From contig NZ_AOCN01000013.1 in the NCBI RefSeq assembly GCF_000350525.1, forward strand, positions 32,737 to 96,736: DNA of 64,000 nt. The letters run 5' to 3'. This document shows positions 26,253-35,232 of this stretch, in pieces. Numbering within the stretch: position 1 is the first letter of the stretch; every line of letters begins with the position of its first letter. The position numbers and the translations under genes were made by a program. The notes under the pieces are model-generated. The model made no database searches and was not told where the DNA came from. It was given only the letters and a program-made list of their open reading frames with translations. Source of the DNA: Leucobacter salsicius M1-8. Lineage in GTDB: Bacteria; Actinomycetota; Actinomycetes; Actinomycetales; Microbacteriaceae.

Positions 26253-27203
26253 GTGATCGGAGCTCTCGAACTCGGCCTCATCTATGGCGTGATGGCCCTC
26301 GGCGTCTACCTGACGTTTCGTATTCTCAACTTCCCCGACCTCACGGTCGACGGCAGTTTCACCACCGGAGCCGCCGTCTCGGCAGCCATGATCGTGAACG
26401 GTCAGAACCCGCTGCTGGCCACCCTCGCGGGGGCCGCAGCGGGGCTCATCGCGGGCGCCGTCACCGGCGTGCTACATACCAAGGGCAAGATCGATGGACT
26501 GCTCGCCGGCATTCTGACCATGATCGCGCTGTGGTCCATCAATTTGCGCATCATGGGCATGGCGAACGTGCCGCTCTTGCGCGAGGACACCCTCTTCACG
26601 CCACTGCGCGAGGCCGGCTGGATCGGCAAGACCTGGCTCGCGGTGCTTGTCATCGCGGTGGTGCTGCTCGCTCTGAAGCTGCTGGTCGACTGGTTCCTGT
26701 CGACCGACCTGGGGCTCGCGATTCAGGCCACCGGCAACAACGAGCAGATGATCCGCAGCTTCGGTGTCAATACCGACGGAATGAAGATCCTCACGCTCGC
26801 CCTGTCGAACGGTCTCGTCGCACTGGCGGGCGCCCTGGTGGCGCAGTACCAGGGGTTTGCTGACATCAGCATGGGCATCGGCCTGATCCTGATCGGCTTG
26901 GCCTCGGTGATCCTCGGCCAGGCGGTCCTCGGTCAGCGCAACATCTTCATGGCCAGCCTTGCGGTGCTCGTGGGATCGGTGCTCTACCGACTCATCATCT
27001 TCTTCGCACTGATCGCGGGCCTCAACCCGAACGACATGCGCGCGGTCACCGCGGTGCTCGTCGTGGCGGCCCTGCTGCTGCCGCGTTGGGGGTTCCTCAA
27101 GAAGATTCCCTCGCTCAATCAGCGCGGCAATCGAAAGCCCTCGCAGGATCCCCCCAGAGAACCGGACGTCTCCGCGACGACCGGCGTCAAGATTCCCGTT
27201 TAA
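26253..27203 (+). CDS. ABC transporter permease, TrpY-like
   Basis: A 316-aa membrane protein with about eight to nine helices, of the branched-chain-type permease family that partners PF04392 binding proteins. The N-terminal G-L-I-Y-G-V-M-A-L-G-V-Y-L-T-F-R-I-L and F-P-D-L-T-V-D-G-S-F segments are typical of this group. A hydrophilic Pro/Arg-rich tail of about 30 residues ends the protein. GTG 26253 lies 5 nt after the upstream stop, so it is translationally coupled. Confidence 0.88.
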   Translation: MIGALELGLIYGVMALGVYLTFRILNFPDLTVDGSFTTGAAVSAAMIVNGQNPLLATLAGAAAGLIAGAVTGVLHTKGKIDGLLAGILTMIALWSINLRIMGMANVPLLREDTLFTPLREAGWIGKTWLAVLVIAVVLLALKLLVDWFLSTDLGLAIQATGNNEQMIRSFGVNTDGMKILTLALSNGLVALAGALVAQYQGFADISMGIGLILIGLASVILGQAVLGQRNIFMASLAVLVGSVLYRLIIFFALIAGLNPNDMRAVTAVLVVAALLLPRWGFLKKIPSLNQRGNRKPSQDPPREPDVSATTGVKIPV

Positions 27204-27219
27204 GGAAGGTAGCTAGAGC

Positions 27220-28011
27220 ATGCTCAACATCGATCACATCTCCAAGACCTTCTTCCCGGGCACCATCAATGAGCGCAAGGCCCTTGTCGACGTCAGCCTG
27301 CGGCTCGAGCAGGGTGACTTTGTCACCGTCATCGGCTCAAACGGCGCGGGCAAGTCCACGCTGCTCAACGCGGTGGCCGGTCGGTACATCGTGGATACCG
27401 GCGAGATCTCCATTGACAACAAACCGGTCACCAAGCTGCAGGAGTACCAGCGCGCCAGGTACGTCGGCCGGGTGTTCCAGGATCCGATGGCGGGCACCGC
27501 GCCCGACCTGACGATTGAGAAGAACCTGTCGCTCGCCCTGCTGCGCGGCAAGCACCGCGGGCTCAAGCGCGGCACCACCAAGGAGCGCCGCGAGCGCTTC
27601 GTCGAGGAGCTTCGGTCGCTCGAGCTGGGGCTCGAGAATCGGCTCACCGCCAAGGTGGGGCTGCTATCGGGCGGCCAGCGCCAGGCGCTCTCGCTGCTGA
27701 TGTCGGGGTTCACCGAGCCCAGCATTCTACTGCTCGATGAGCACACGGCTGCGCTCGATCCGCAGCGCGCCGCCCTCGTCACCGATCTGACCGAGCGCAT
27801 CGTGACAAGCGGCGGCCTCACCACCCTGATGGTGACGCACAACATGGAGCAGGCGCTGCGGTTGGGTAACCGGCTCATCATGATGCACGAGGGGCGCATC
27901 GTCTTCGAGGCGAACGCCGAACAGAAGCGCGAGCTCACCGTGCCGCTGCTGCTCGAGGAGTTCGCCAAGATCAAGGGCGCCCAGCTCGACGATCGCGCGC
28001 TGCTCGCCTAG
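27220..28011 (+). CDS. ABC transporter ATPase, TrpZ-like
   Basis: A 263-aa ATPase. Walker A GSNGAGKST is near residue 37, the signature L-L-S-G-G-Q-R-Q-A-L near 148, Walker B I-L-L-L-D-E-H-T-A-A-L-D-P near 168 and the H-loop V-T-H-N-M near 205. Having H instead of P in D-E-H-T is characteristic of this ABC subgroup. ATG 27220 follows a purine-rich site 16 nt after the permease stop. It completes the importer operon; a palindromic hairpin follows. Confidence 0.9.
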   Translation: MLNIDHISKTFFPGTINERKALVDVSLRLEQGDFVTVIGSNGAGKSTLLNAVAGRYIVDTGEISIDNKPVTKLQEYQRARYVGRVFQDPMAGTAPDLTIEKNLSLALLRGKHRGLKRGTTKERRERFVEELRSLELGLENRLTAKVGLLSGGQRQALSLLMSGFTEPSILLLDEHTAALDPQRAALVTDLTERIVTSGGLTTLMVTHNMEQALRLGNRLIMMHEGRIVFEANAEQKRELTVPLLLEEFAKIKGAQLDDRALLA

Positions 28012-28033
28012 CTAAGCCCACGCGTCACGCACC

Positions 28034-28088
28034 GATCCCGCGAAAGCCACCTCAGAAACCCGGGTTTCTGGGTGCGTTTCGCGGGATC
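28034..28088. terminator. Long inverted repeat after the ABC operon
   Basis: The centre is an 18-nt perfect palindrome (28053-28070). It is flanked by outer 12-nt arms GATCCCGCGAAA at 28034-28045 and the complement at 28077-28088, with partial pairing between. A T-tract is lacking, so it may be an unusual terminator or a protein-binding palindrome ahead of the Lrp-like gene. Confidence 0.5.
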
Positions 28089-28221
28089 CGTGCGTTGGGC
28101 GGGATCCGGATCACGCCTGCGGCGCCGCCCGGCCCGCGAGGCCCACTCCCGGGCACCGGGGCGCGCCACGCACTCTCCACGACCGAACTGAATAATATTG
28201 AGACTGAATACGAGGACGACT

Positions 28222-28719
28222 GTGGCGAACAACGAGGTGGAATTGCAGATCGATTCATTGGACGCTCGGCTCATTCAGCTGCTGAGCGCCGAGGCGGGCA
28301 TCTCGATCGTCGAGTGCGCAAGGCGCCTGGGCGTCGCCCGCGCCACCGCGCAGAGCCGGCTCGACAAGCTGCGCAGCAAGGGCGTCATCGCCTCAGAGGC
28401 TCCCTCGATTGAGCCCGCGGCCCTCGGATACCCGCTGCGCACGTATTGCATCATCCAGGTGCGGCAGACCATCAGTCACGACGTGATCGCCGAGCGCCTC
28501 GCGCTCATCCCCGAGATGCTCGAGCTGCACACGATCACGGGTGACTTCGACATGATGGCCACCGTAGTGTCGCGGTCGACCGTCGATCTGCAGCGCGTGC
28601 TCGACCTGATCTCAAACACCGACGGCATTCTGCGGGTCTCGACGCGCCTCACCCTGGCGAGCCACTTCAGAAACCGGGTGCTTCCACTCGTGCAGCAGGC
28701 CTCTGAGCAGATTCCCTAG
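28222..28719 (+). CDS. Lrp/AsnC-family regulator
   Basis: A 165-aa Lrp-type regulator: N-terminal helix-turn-helix (D-A-R-L-I-Q-L-L, then A-R-R-L-G-V-A-R-A-T-A-Q-S-R-L-D-K-L) and a C-terminal ligand-binding RAM domain with the E-L-H-T-I-T-G-D-F-D-M-M motif. GTG 28222 is chosen because CGAGGA lies upstream. Lrp proteins sense amino acids; it follows an amino-acid-type importer and could control it, though a strong inverted repeat separates them. Confidence 0.85.
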   Translation: MANNEVELQIDSLDARLIQLLSAEAGISIVECARRLGVARATAQSRLDKLRSKGVIASEAPSIEPAALGYPLRTYCIIQVRQTISHDVIAERLALIPEMLELHTITGDFDMMATVVSRSTVDLQRVLDLISNTDGILRVSTRLTLASHFRNRVLPLVQQASEQIP

Positions 28720-28798
28720 GCGGCTCACGCTCAGGATCACGAACCACCGCTTCTGCAAATCACTCTTGGGACCGGCGGCCGCGCTCAGGGCGCAGCGC

Positions 28799-30427
28799 CT
28801 ACTTCGACGCGCGGCGCAGCTGCATCGCCCCGACGAACCCGAGCGCCAGGAACACGAGACCAACGAGCATCGAGAACCGCGTCGCATCGGTGAATCCTGA
28901 CGCGAGCGCGTGCACAGCCGCATCCGTGTGTTCCCCGAGCTTGCTCGCGGCGCCCTCAGCGCGCAACTGCGTGATCGTGGTGCCCGCCGACTGCCGGGTG
29001 GCCGACGCCAGCTGATCGGCCTGCGCCGACGGCAGTCCCGCCCCCGCGAGCGCTGCCGGCAGCGTGAACGCGAGCGACACCGAGAGCGCAGCTCCGGCGA
29101 CGGCCGTGCCGAGCGCCGAGCCGATCTGCCGCACCGTGCTCTGGGTCGCTGACCCCTGCCCCGAGACCTCGACGGGCACGTCGCGCAGCACGGTTCCCGT
29201 CAGCTGCGCCGACGCGAGCCCGAGCCCGAGGCCGTAAATCACGAGCGGGGCCGCTACGACCCAGCCCGAGCTGTCGGGCCTCAGCACGAGCGCGACACCG
29301 GCGACGCCGAGCACTTCGAGGCCGAGGCCGATCAACACGGTGCCGGGTGCGCCGAACTTGGCCGCCACGTGCCGGGCTGCGGCGCCCGACATGAACGCGC
29401 CTACCGCCATTCCCGCGAGCACGAGGCCCGCCCCCATGACGTCGAGGCCCAGCGCGTTCACCAGGTACAGCGGCAACACGAACACGATCGTGAACTCGCC
29501 GACCGCCACCATCGCGGCGGTCAGGTTGCCCCACGAGAACGTGCCGAACTTGAAGAGCCCGAGGTCGAGAATGGCCGAGCGTTGCACACGTTCACGGTGC
29601 CGCTCCCAGAACACGAACAGCGTGAGCGCGACCGCGGCGAGTGCGAAGGCGACCGGCACCGCCGACACGGGAGCCGACTCAGACCACTTCCACCCGAACA
29701 CGGTGAGATCGGCCTTGGGCTTCCACCAGCCGAGATCCGGACCCTCGATCACCGCGAACACGAGCGCGCCAAAGCCGATCGCGCTCAGCAGCGCGCCGTC
29801 GACGTCCATACCGGGTCGGTCGGTCCCGCTCTTGGTCTCGCGCACCGTGAAGAGCGCCGCAATGAACACGAGCGCGCCGATCGGAATATTGACGAGGAAG
29901 ATCCAGTGCCACGAGGCCCACTGCGTGAGCGCGCCACCCGCGAGCGGGCCGACGGCGGCGGCGCCCGAGATCACGGCGCCCCACACGCCAAACGCGGCCG
30001 CGCGGTACTTGCCGCGGAAGGTCGCGTTCACGGTCGACAGGGTCGACGGCATGATGAACGCGGCGCCCACGGCCTGCACGGCGCGCGCCGCGATGAGCGG
30101 TCCGGCGGCATCGGCCATGGCGGCGAGCACGCTACCGCCGACGAATACGACGATGCCGATGAGGAACAACAGCTTGCGTCCGAGCCGGTCAGATAGCTTG
30201 CCAGTCGATAGCAGCAGCGCCGCGAGCAGCACCGCATACAGGCTGTTGACCCACTGCGCATCGGTGAGGTCGAGGTGAATATCGGCGATGATATCGGGAA
30301 GCGCGACGCCCACGATGGTGCCGTCGAGCACGATCATGCCCAGGCCCGTGGAGAGCACGGCGAGCGATAGCCAATCGCGGCGACCGGGCGCGCGCGTATC
30401 CTTGGTCTGTTGATCCCGCGATGTCAT
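28799..30427 (-). CDS. DHA2-family MFS drug exporter (EmrB/QacA type)
   Basis: A 542-aa, 14-helix proton antiporter. Motif A is seen as G-K-L-S-D-R-L-G-R-K after helix 2, and motif C-like Gly/Pro residues in G-A-V-I-S-G-A-A-A-V-G-P-L-A-G-G, with W-R/W-H-W-I-F-L-V-N-I-P-I-G following; these are hallmarks of DHA2 exporters. It is the last gene of an apparent minus-strand operon behind the response regulator (47-nt gap), so the two-component system probably controls it. Confidence 0.88.
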   Translation of the reverse strand: MTSRDQQTKDTRAPGRRDWLSLAVLSTGLGMIVLDGTIVGVALPDIIADIHLDLTDAQWVNSLYAVLLAALLLSTGKLSDRLGRKLLFLIGIVVFVGGSVLAAMADAAGPLIAARAVQAVGAAFIMPSTLSTVNATFRGKYRAAAFGVWGAVISGAAAVGPLAGGALTQWASWHWIFLVNIPIGALVFIAALFTVRETKSGTDRPGMDVDGALLSAIGFGALVFAVIEGPDLGWWKPKADLTVFGWKWSESAPVSAVPVAFALAAVALTLFVFWERHRERVQRSAILDLGLFKFGTFSWGNLTAAMVAVGEFTIVFVLPLYLVNALGLDVMGAGLVLAGMAVGAFMSGAAARHVAAKFGAPGTVLIGLGLEVLGVAGVALVLRPDSSGWVVAAPLVIYGLGLGLASAQLTGTVLRDVPVEVSGQGSATQSTVRQIGSALGTAVAGAALSVSLAFTLPAALAGAGLPSAQADQLASATRQSAGTTITQLRAEGAASKLGEHTDAAVHALASGFTDATRFSMLVGLVFLALGFVGAMQLRRASK

Positions 30428-30474
30428 GGCGCCCCGTCCCGTCGGTGTTGTCTCGCGTGACCGCCGTGGTCGCG

Positions 30475-31095
30475 CTAAATCAGCCCTGCGTCTTCGGCGA
30501 CTCGGATCGCCCTCGACCTACTATCGACCTCTAATTTTCCAAATATATGCGACAAGTGACTCTTGATGGTCGCTTCTGACACGAACAGTTCGCGCGCGAT
30601 CTCGCGGTTCGTCGCACCGGTCGCGGTAAGCCGCAGCACCTCGACCTCGCGCTCCGTGAGTTTGGGGAGCGGCTGCCGCATGCCACTGAGCACGCGGGCG
30701 GCCAGGTCGCCGGGCAAGAACAAGCCCCCTGTTGCGGCCCGTTCGATGCCCTCGATGATCGTCTCGGGCGCGACATCCTTGAGGAGGTAGCCCGCCGCCC
30801 CCGCCTCGATCGCACCAATCAGCTCGGCATCGCGGTCAAAGGTCGTGAGCATCAACACCGCGGGGGCCGGGGAAAGCGCGCGCAGCTGTTTGGTCGCTGC
30901 GATGCCATCAATGCCGGATCCCAGCCGCAGGTCACACAACACCACATCGGGCTGCAGCGATTGGGCGAGCAGTACGCCCTCCTCGCCCGTTGCGGCCTCT
31001 CCGACAACCTCGATACGTCCGGTGGCCTCGAGCACGGCTCGCAGGCCGCTGCGCACCACCGGGTGGTCGTCGATCAGCATCACGCGCACGCTCAC
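30475..31095 (-). CDS. NarL-type response regulator
   Basis: A 206-aa response regulator. The receiver domain has the acidic pair D9/D10, the phospho-acceptor D55 in V-V-L-C-D-L-R-L-G, the switch Thr in M-L-T-T-F-D and the Lys in L-L-K-D-V-A. The C-terminal LuxR-type helix-turn-helix holds L-T-E-R-E-V-E-V-L-R-L and N-R-E-I-A-R-E-L-F-V-S-E-A-T-I-K-S-H. Its start overlaps the kinase gene by 4 nt, so the pair is cognate. Confidence 0.93.
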   Translation of the reverse strand: MSVRVMLIDDHPVVRSGLRAVLEATGRIEVVGEAATGEEGVLLAQSLQPDVVLCDLRLGSGIDGIAATKQLRALSPAPAVLMLTTFDRDAELIGAIEAGAAGYLLKDVAPETIIEGIERAATGGLFLPGDLAARVLSGMRQPLPKLTEREVEVLRLTATGATNREIARELFVSEATIKSHLSHIFGKLEVDSRSRAIRVAEDAGLI

Positions 31096-32513
31096 TGGGC
31101 GGCTCCTTCGTTTGGCTCACCTGAAAGTGTAGGGCTGGCAGGGGCGTTGGTGTGGACGGTTGAGGCTAAAGCGGCTGGTGCGGCCAGGGGCAGGTATGCG
31201 CTGATGGCGCAGCCCTCCCCGATCGCGCTCTCGATGTCGAGCCCGCCCCCTAGGTCGTGCAGGCGTTCTCGCATGAGGCGCAGGCCGTAGCTCGCGCTGC
31301 CCGACGCGGCAGCCTCGGTCGGCCACCGTTCCGCCGCAAACCCGATTCCGTCGTCGCGCACGTCAAGCCGCACGCCGCCGCCCGCGGCCGACAGCGTGAC
31401 ATCGACGCGGGTTGCCTGGGCGTGCTGGCGCACATTCGCAAGCGCCGACTGCGCGACGCGCAGCAGCGCCACCTCAACGCCAACCGGCAGGTGCGGCAAT
31501 GCCTCGTCAACATGCAGTTGTGCGCGGAGGGCCGACGAGTGATCGTGCGCAAACCGGCCGACCAGGCGCTCGAGCGCCTCCGAGAGCGCGCTGGCCTCGA
31601 GCTCAGCCGGGGTGAGCGCGGCAATGATGCGGCGCACATCGCCCAGACTCTCGCCCGCGAGCTGCTCGATGCGTTCGAGCGCGCCAGGCGCGGCATCGCT
31701 CGGGCCAGGCAATGCCGACGGAAGAGCCACGCCCCCGGGGCCGCCCGGGGGCGTGGGGGCCGATCCGGATCCCACCGCCTCGGGCCCGCGAGCAGCCGTC
31801 GCGCCCGAGGCCGCGTGGGCGATCAGCCTGATGGACGAGAGGCCCTGGGCCACCGTGTCGTGAATGTCCCGGGCGATGCGGGCGCGCTCGCCCATAGCCC
31901 CCGACTGCCGCTGGGCAAGAGCGAGCTCGCCCTGCAGCAGTTCGGCCTCGTGGCGGGCCTGGGTGAGGGAATCGACGAGCGCCTCACGCTCGGCCGCGTC
32001 GTGCAGCAGCTGCAGGTACCCCCGTGAGATGCCGAACGCGAAGATCCCCCCAATGAGGGGCCCGAAGATGTTGGCGTAGCTCGTGGTGCCGTGGTGCAAC
32101 ACCGGAGCGACCACGACGACCGCATACACGAGCGCCGAGAACCCCAGCGCCCACCACATCGGCAGCAGATGCCCCGCGAGCAGCCACAGCAGAAACGCGA
32201 GCCAGACGAACTCCGCTGACACCGCGACGGCGGCACCCCACACCGCCGCAAACCCAATGAGCCACCAGGTCGCGATCCAGCGTGGGCCGTTGGCCGGCAG
32301 CAGCGCACCGGCGGTGTGCCAGGCGAGCACAGCGGCGCCCGCAACGATCGCCGCCGCGACGTCAGTGCCGTCGCTCACCGCGCGCACCACCCCGATGGCG
32401 GTGAGCGCGAGCGCGATCACGTGCTGCCCGACGCGCATAGCGCGGGCCGTGCCCGATGCGGGGCCGAGCCGGCTTGCGCCCCGGGCCCCGGGAAGCGACG
32501 TCACCATGTCCAT
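31092..32513 (-). CDS. Sensor histidine kinase (NarL-partner type)
   Basis: A 473-aa membrane kinase. The N-terminal half has about six hydrophobic segments without a large external domain. The HisKA_3 dimerisation domain carries the phospho-accepting His in A-R-I-A-R-D-I-H-D-T-V-A-Q-G. The ATPase domain has the N-box-like A-L-A-N-V-R-Q-H-A-Q and the G1 box D-D-G-I-G-F. A Pro/Gly/Ser-rich insertion lies between them (about residues 245-275), which is unusual. It sits between the MMPL exporter and its regulator; sensing of membrane stress or drugs is inferred. Confidence 0.9.
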   Translation of the reverse strand: MDMVTSLPGARGASRLGPASGTARAMRVGQHVIALALTAIGVVRAVSDGTDVAAAIVAGAAVLAWHTAGALLPANGPRWIATWWLIGFAAVWGAAVAVSAEFVWLAFLLWLLAGHLLPMWWALGFSALVYAVVVVAPVLHHGTTSYANIFGPLIGGIFAFGISRGYLQLLHDAAEREALVDSLTQARHEAELLQGELALAQRQSGAMGERARIARDIHDTVAQGLSSIRLIAHAASGATAARGPEAVGSGSAPTPPGGPGGVALPSALPGPSDAAPGALERIEQLAGESLGDVRRIIAALTPAELEASALSEALERLVGRFAHDHSSALRAQLHVDEALPHLPVGVEVALLRVAQSALANVRQHAQATRVDVTLSAAGGGVRLDVRDDGIGFAAERWPTEAAASGSASYGLRLMRERLHDLGGGLDIESAIGEGCAISAYLPLAAPAALASTVHTNAPASPTLSGEPNEGAAQ

Positions 32514-32576
32514 GCTCCTTATTCTGCGCTACTCGGCACCGACTGTGTGGTTTGTGCGGGCTATCGGGCTGCCGGG

Positions 32577-34712
32577 TTACCGGGCCGCGCCCGCGAGCTC
32601 GGGTGCCGGGGCGTCGTCGGGCTGGGTATCCCCTGCCGAGACGCCCGGTCGTGCGTCGTGCTTGCCGCCGCGGCCCGGCCACCAGATCTTGTCACCGAGC
32701 AGCCCGAAGATCGCGGGAACGATCACGGTGCGCACGACCAGCGTGTCAACAATCACGCCGAAGCCCACGATGAGACCCAGCTGGCCGAGGGTAACGAGGG
32801 GCAGCACGCCGAGCGCTGCGAAGACAGCGGCAAGCACGATGCCGGCGCTCGTGATGACGGCACCCGTGTGGGTGACCGCGCGCACCATGCCCTCGCGGGT
32901 ACCGTGCTGCTCGGCCTCGGCGCGGGCCCGGTGCACGAGGAAGATCGTGTAGTCGATGCCGAGCGCGACGAGGAACAGAAACGCGAGCAGCGGCACCTGC
33001 AGGTCAAGCGCGTGCTGATCGAATACGACCCGACTGAGCCAGGCACCCGCCCCGATCGCGGCAGCGGCGCTCGCCACGTTCGTGAGCAGCAGCAGCACGG
33101 GGGCGACCAGCGAGCGGAGCAGTATCAGCAGCACGACGAAGCTCACCCCCAAGATCAGAGGCGCGATCACCAAGAAGTCGCGGTCGTTACCGGCGCGCGC
33201 GTCGACGTCGGTGGCAACGCCACCGCCCACGAGTGCGTCGGCACCCGGGACCGCATGGGCAATCTCACGCAGCTGCTCCACCTGCGCCAGCGCCTCGGGC
33301 GTTCCCGGAGCGTACTCGCCGGTCACCATGACCTTGGTCAGGGCCCCGTCGGCAGTTTCGCCGGCGGGATGCGCGCGCACCACACCGTCGACGTCCTTGA
33401 CCGCGGCCACCACGTCGGGCGCCTGTGCCGAGTTGACGACGATCATCGTGGGCTGGGCCTCGCCCGCCGGGAAGTGCTGGGAGAGGGTCCCAAGGCCCGT
33501 CGCTGACTCCGACTGCACGCGGAACTTCTCGACCTGGTTGAGCCCCACCGTGGTGCCCGCGAGCCCCGTTGCCATGATGGCGAGCAGCAGCCCGCCCGCG
33601 ACGAGGGCACGCACCGGGCGGCGCACGACGGCTGACGCGATCCGGTTCCACCCGCTCGCGCGCTTCGGGGCCTGACCCGGGCGCGGCACGAAGGGCCAGA
33701 ACACGCGGCGTCCGCACACGGCGAGCAGCGGCGGCAGCGCGAACAGCACCGCAGCGAGGGCGATGACGAGGCCGAGCGCGGCCGAGAGGCCGAGGCCGCG
33801 GGTGCCGGGGATCACGGCGAACATGAGGGTCGCGAGCGACAGCACGACCGTGACGTTGGAGGCGAGGATCGCGGGGGCGGTGCCACGCCAGGCGGCGGCG
33901 AGGGCGTCTCGGTGATTGTCGGTAAGCAGCAGCTCCTCGCGGTAGCGCGAGATGAGGAGCAGCGCGTAGTTGGTACCCGCGCCGAACACGAGCACGCTGA
34001 TGATGCCGGAGTCGAACTGCAAATCGAGGGCGCCACCGAGGGCATTCGTGGCGAGGCTGGCCAGGCGGTCAGAGAACGCGACCACCACAAGCGGGACGAG
34101 CCACAGCACCGGCGAGCGATAGGTCACGATGAGCAGGATCGCGACGATGAGGATCGTGACAGCGAGCAACGTGAAGTCGGCGCCCTCGAAGGAAGCGGCA
34201 ACGTCGGCGCCAAACGCGGGACCACCCGTCACCTCCAGGGTCAGGCCACTGGGAGCGTTGTCGGCGATGGCGGCGCGCAGCTCCTTAATGGTGCCCGCAG
34301 TCTCGGTGTTGCTGTCGCCCGTGGTGAGGGGCACGACCATGATTCCGGCCATGCCGTCGTCACTTACGAGCGGGCCAGACGCGGCCTGATCGGGGCCCTG
34401 ATCGCCCACCGCTGCTTCGAGCGTGGGGGTGAGGTCTGTGAGCGCCTGCTGGTCCTGTGCGTTCAGCTTGGCACCGTCATCGCGGGTAGCGACGACCAGC
34501 ACGGGCTGCACGTCGGCGTTGGGGAACGTCGCGAGCAGGTCTTGCGCCTGCGCGGACTCAGAGTTCGGGGCCGCCTGGGCGTTGCCGCCGGGAGCCTCGA
34601 AACCCGAGAGCAGACCGAAGAGTGCGATCACGGCGACGAGCACCGCGACGAGCGAGATGCGCGCGCCGCGCTTTGAAGTGAGCGCGTGCGCTAGAGAACC
34701 AGATTTTGCCAT
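32577..34712 (-). CDS. MMPL-family RND transporter
   Basis: A 711-aa MMPL-type membrane protein with two repeats: each has one helix, an extracytoplasmic domain, then five or six helices. The first helix is near residues 18-38 and the second helical block starts near 480. The F-G-A-G-T-N-Y-A-L-L-L-I-S-R-Y-R-E-E-L segment and the matching A-L-G-I-D-Y-T-I-F-L-V-H-R-A-R-A-E segment are the paired signatures with proton-relay Asp/Tyr. ATG 34712 is preferred over the upstream in-frame start because the family begins there. MMPL proteins export lipids or drugs; here the likely substrate is an envelope-active compound given the linked two-component system. Confidence 0.9.
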   Translation of the reverse strand: MAKSGSLAHALTSKRGARISLVAVLVAVIALFGLLSGFEAPGGNAQAAPNSESAQAQDLLATFPNADVQPVLVVATRDDGAKLNAQDQQALTDLTPTLEAAVGDQGPDQAASGPLVSDDGMAGIMVVPLTTGDSNTETAGTIKELRAAIADNAPSGLTLEVTGGPAFGADVAASFEGADFTLLAVTILIVAILLIVTYRSPVLWLVPLVVVAFSDRLASLATNALGGALDLQFDSGIISVLVFGAGTNYALLLISRYREELLLTDNHRDALAAAWRGTAPAILASNVTVVLSLATLMFAVIPGTRGLGLSAALGLVIALAAVLFALPPLLAVCGRRVFWPFVPRPGQAPKRASGWNRIASAVVRRPVRALVAGGLLLAIMATGLAGTTVGLNQVEKFRVQSESATGLGTLSQHFPAGEAQPTMIVVNSAQAPDVVAAVKDVDGVVRAHPAGETADGALTKVMVTGEYAPGTPEALAQVEQLREIAHAVPGADALVGGGVATDVDARAGNDRDFLVIAPLILGVSFVVLLILLRSLVAPVLLLLTNVASAAAAIGAGAWLSRVVFDQHALDLQVPLLAFLFLVALGIDYTIFLVHRARAEAEQHGTREGMVRAVTHTGAVITSAGIVLAAVFAALGVLPLVTLGQLGLIVGFGVIVDTLVVRTVIVPAIFGLLGDKIWWPGRGGKHDARPGVSAGDTQPDDAPAPELAGAAR

Positions 34713-35232
34713 GATTCCAGCAAAGCCGCTTTGGGGTGCTGCGGCATCGGGGACTTGGCTGGTCCTGGAGTCATCCTTTTGGTTGATACGGGCGGGGCAG
34801 GGCGCGTGATGCGGCACCGCTTGAAGCATCAATCCGGCGTAGAGCATCACCTTTCGTGCAGAAGTGGTGCTCTACGCCGGATTGGTGCGTTTCGCGCGCA
34901 CGCATGCTCTCGGCCCGAAAGTCGGGTCGGGACCGCAGCCAACTGCTGCGCCGCAGCCGACGCATTCGTCTGGCGCAGACTATTGGGAAAGAGTGCACAC
35001 AATCCACCAAGCTGCGTGGTACAGCGACTCAATGCAGTGACTACGCACACCAGCCCCACCCGACACCCAAGTACGCACATAACACTGCAGGTGTAGTTCG
35101 GGCAGTACGCACACGCTCCCCAACATCACGCACTCACGGCAATGGCTTCCTCGGGGAAAGTGCAGGATGATTGCACAGAACCGGCTAAGCTTTGTCACCG
35201 TACGACAGTCGTAGTGCTATTCAGGGGGCACC
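34713..35232. promoter_or_regulatory. 520-nt divergent region with a long inverted repeat and TACGCACA boxes
   Basis: I see no gene here. A 25-nt inverted repeat (34826-34850 with 34864-34888, two mismatches that pair as G-U) encloses a 13-nt loop. Nearer the LuxR-type gene, TACGCACA occurs three times in the same orientation at 35042, 35072 and 35106. Both elements lie between the MMPL operon and a large LuxR-type regulator and may bind a regulator. Confidence 0.45.

Noticed and set aside
29340..30278. A 312-codon + strand frame opposite the DHA2 exporter
   Set aside because: The minus strand shows all DHA2 motifs; this frame is low-complexity shadow.
32316..33506. A 396-codon + strand frame in the MMPL/kinase region
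   Set aside because: It is Arg/His/Gln-rich and antisense to the clear MMPL and kinase genes, a typical high-G+C shadow.
35042..35113. The three TACGCACA repeats as a CRISPR-like array
   Set aside because: Units are only 8 nt, spacings of 30 and 34 nt are few and there are no cas genes.
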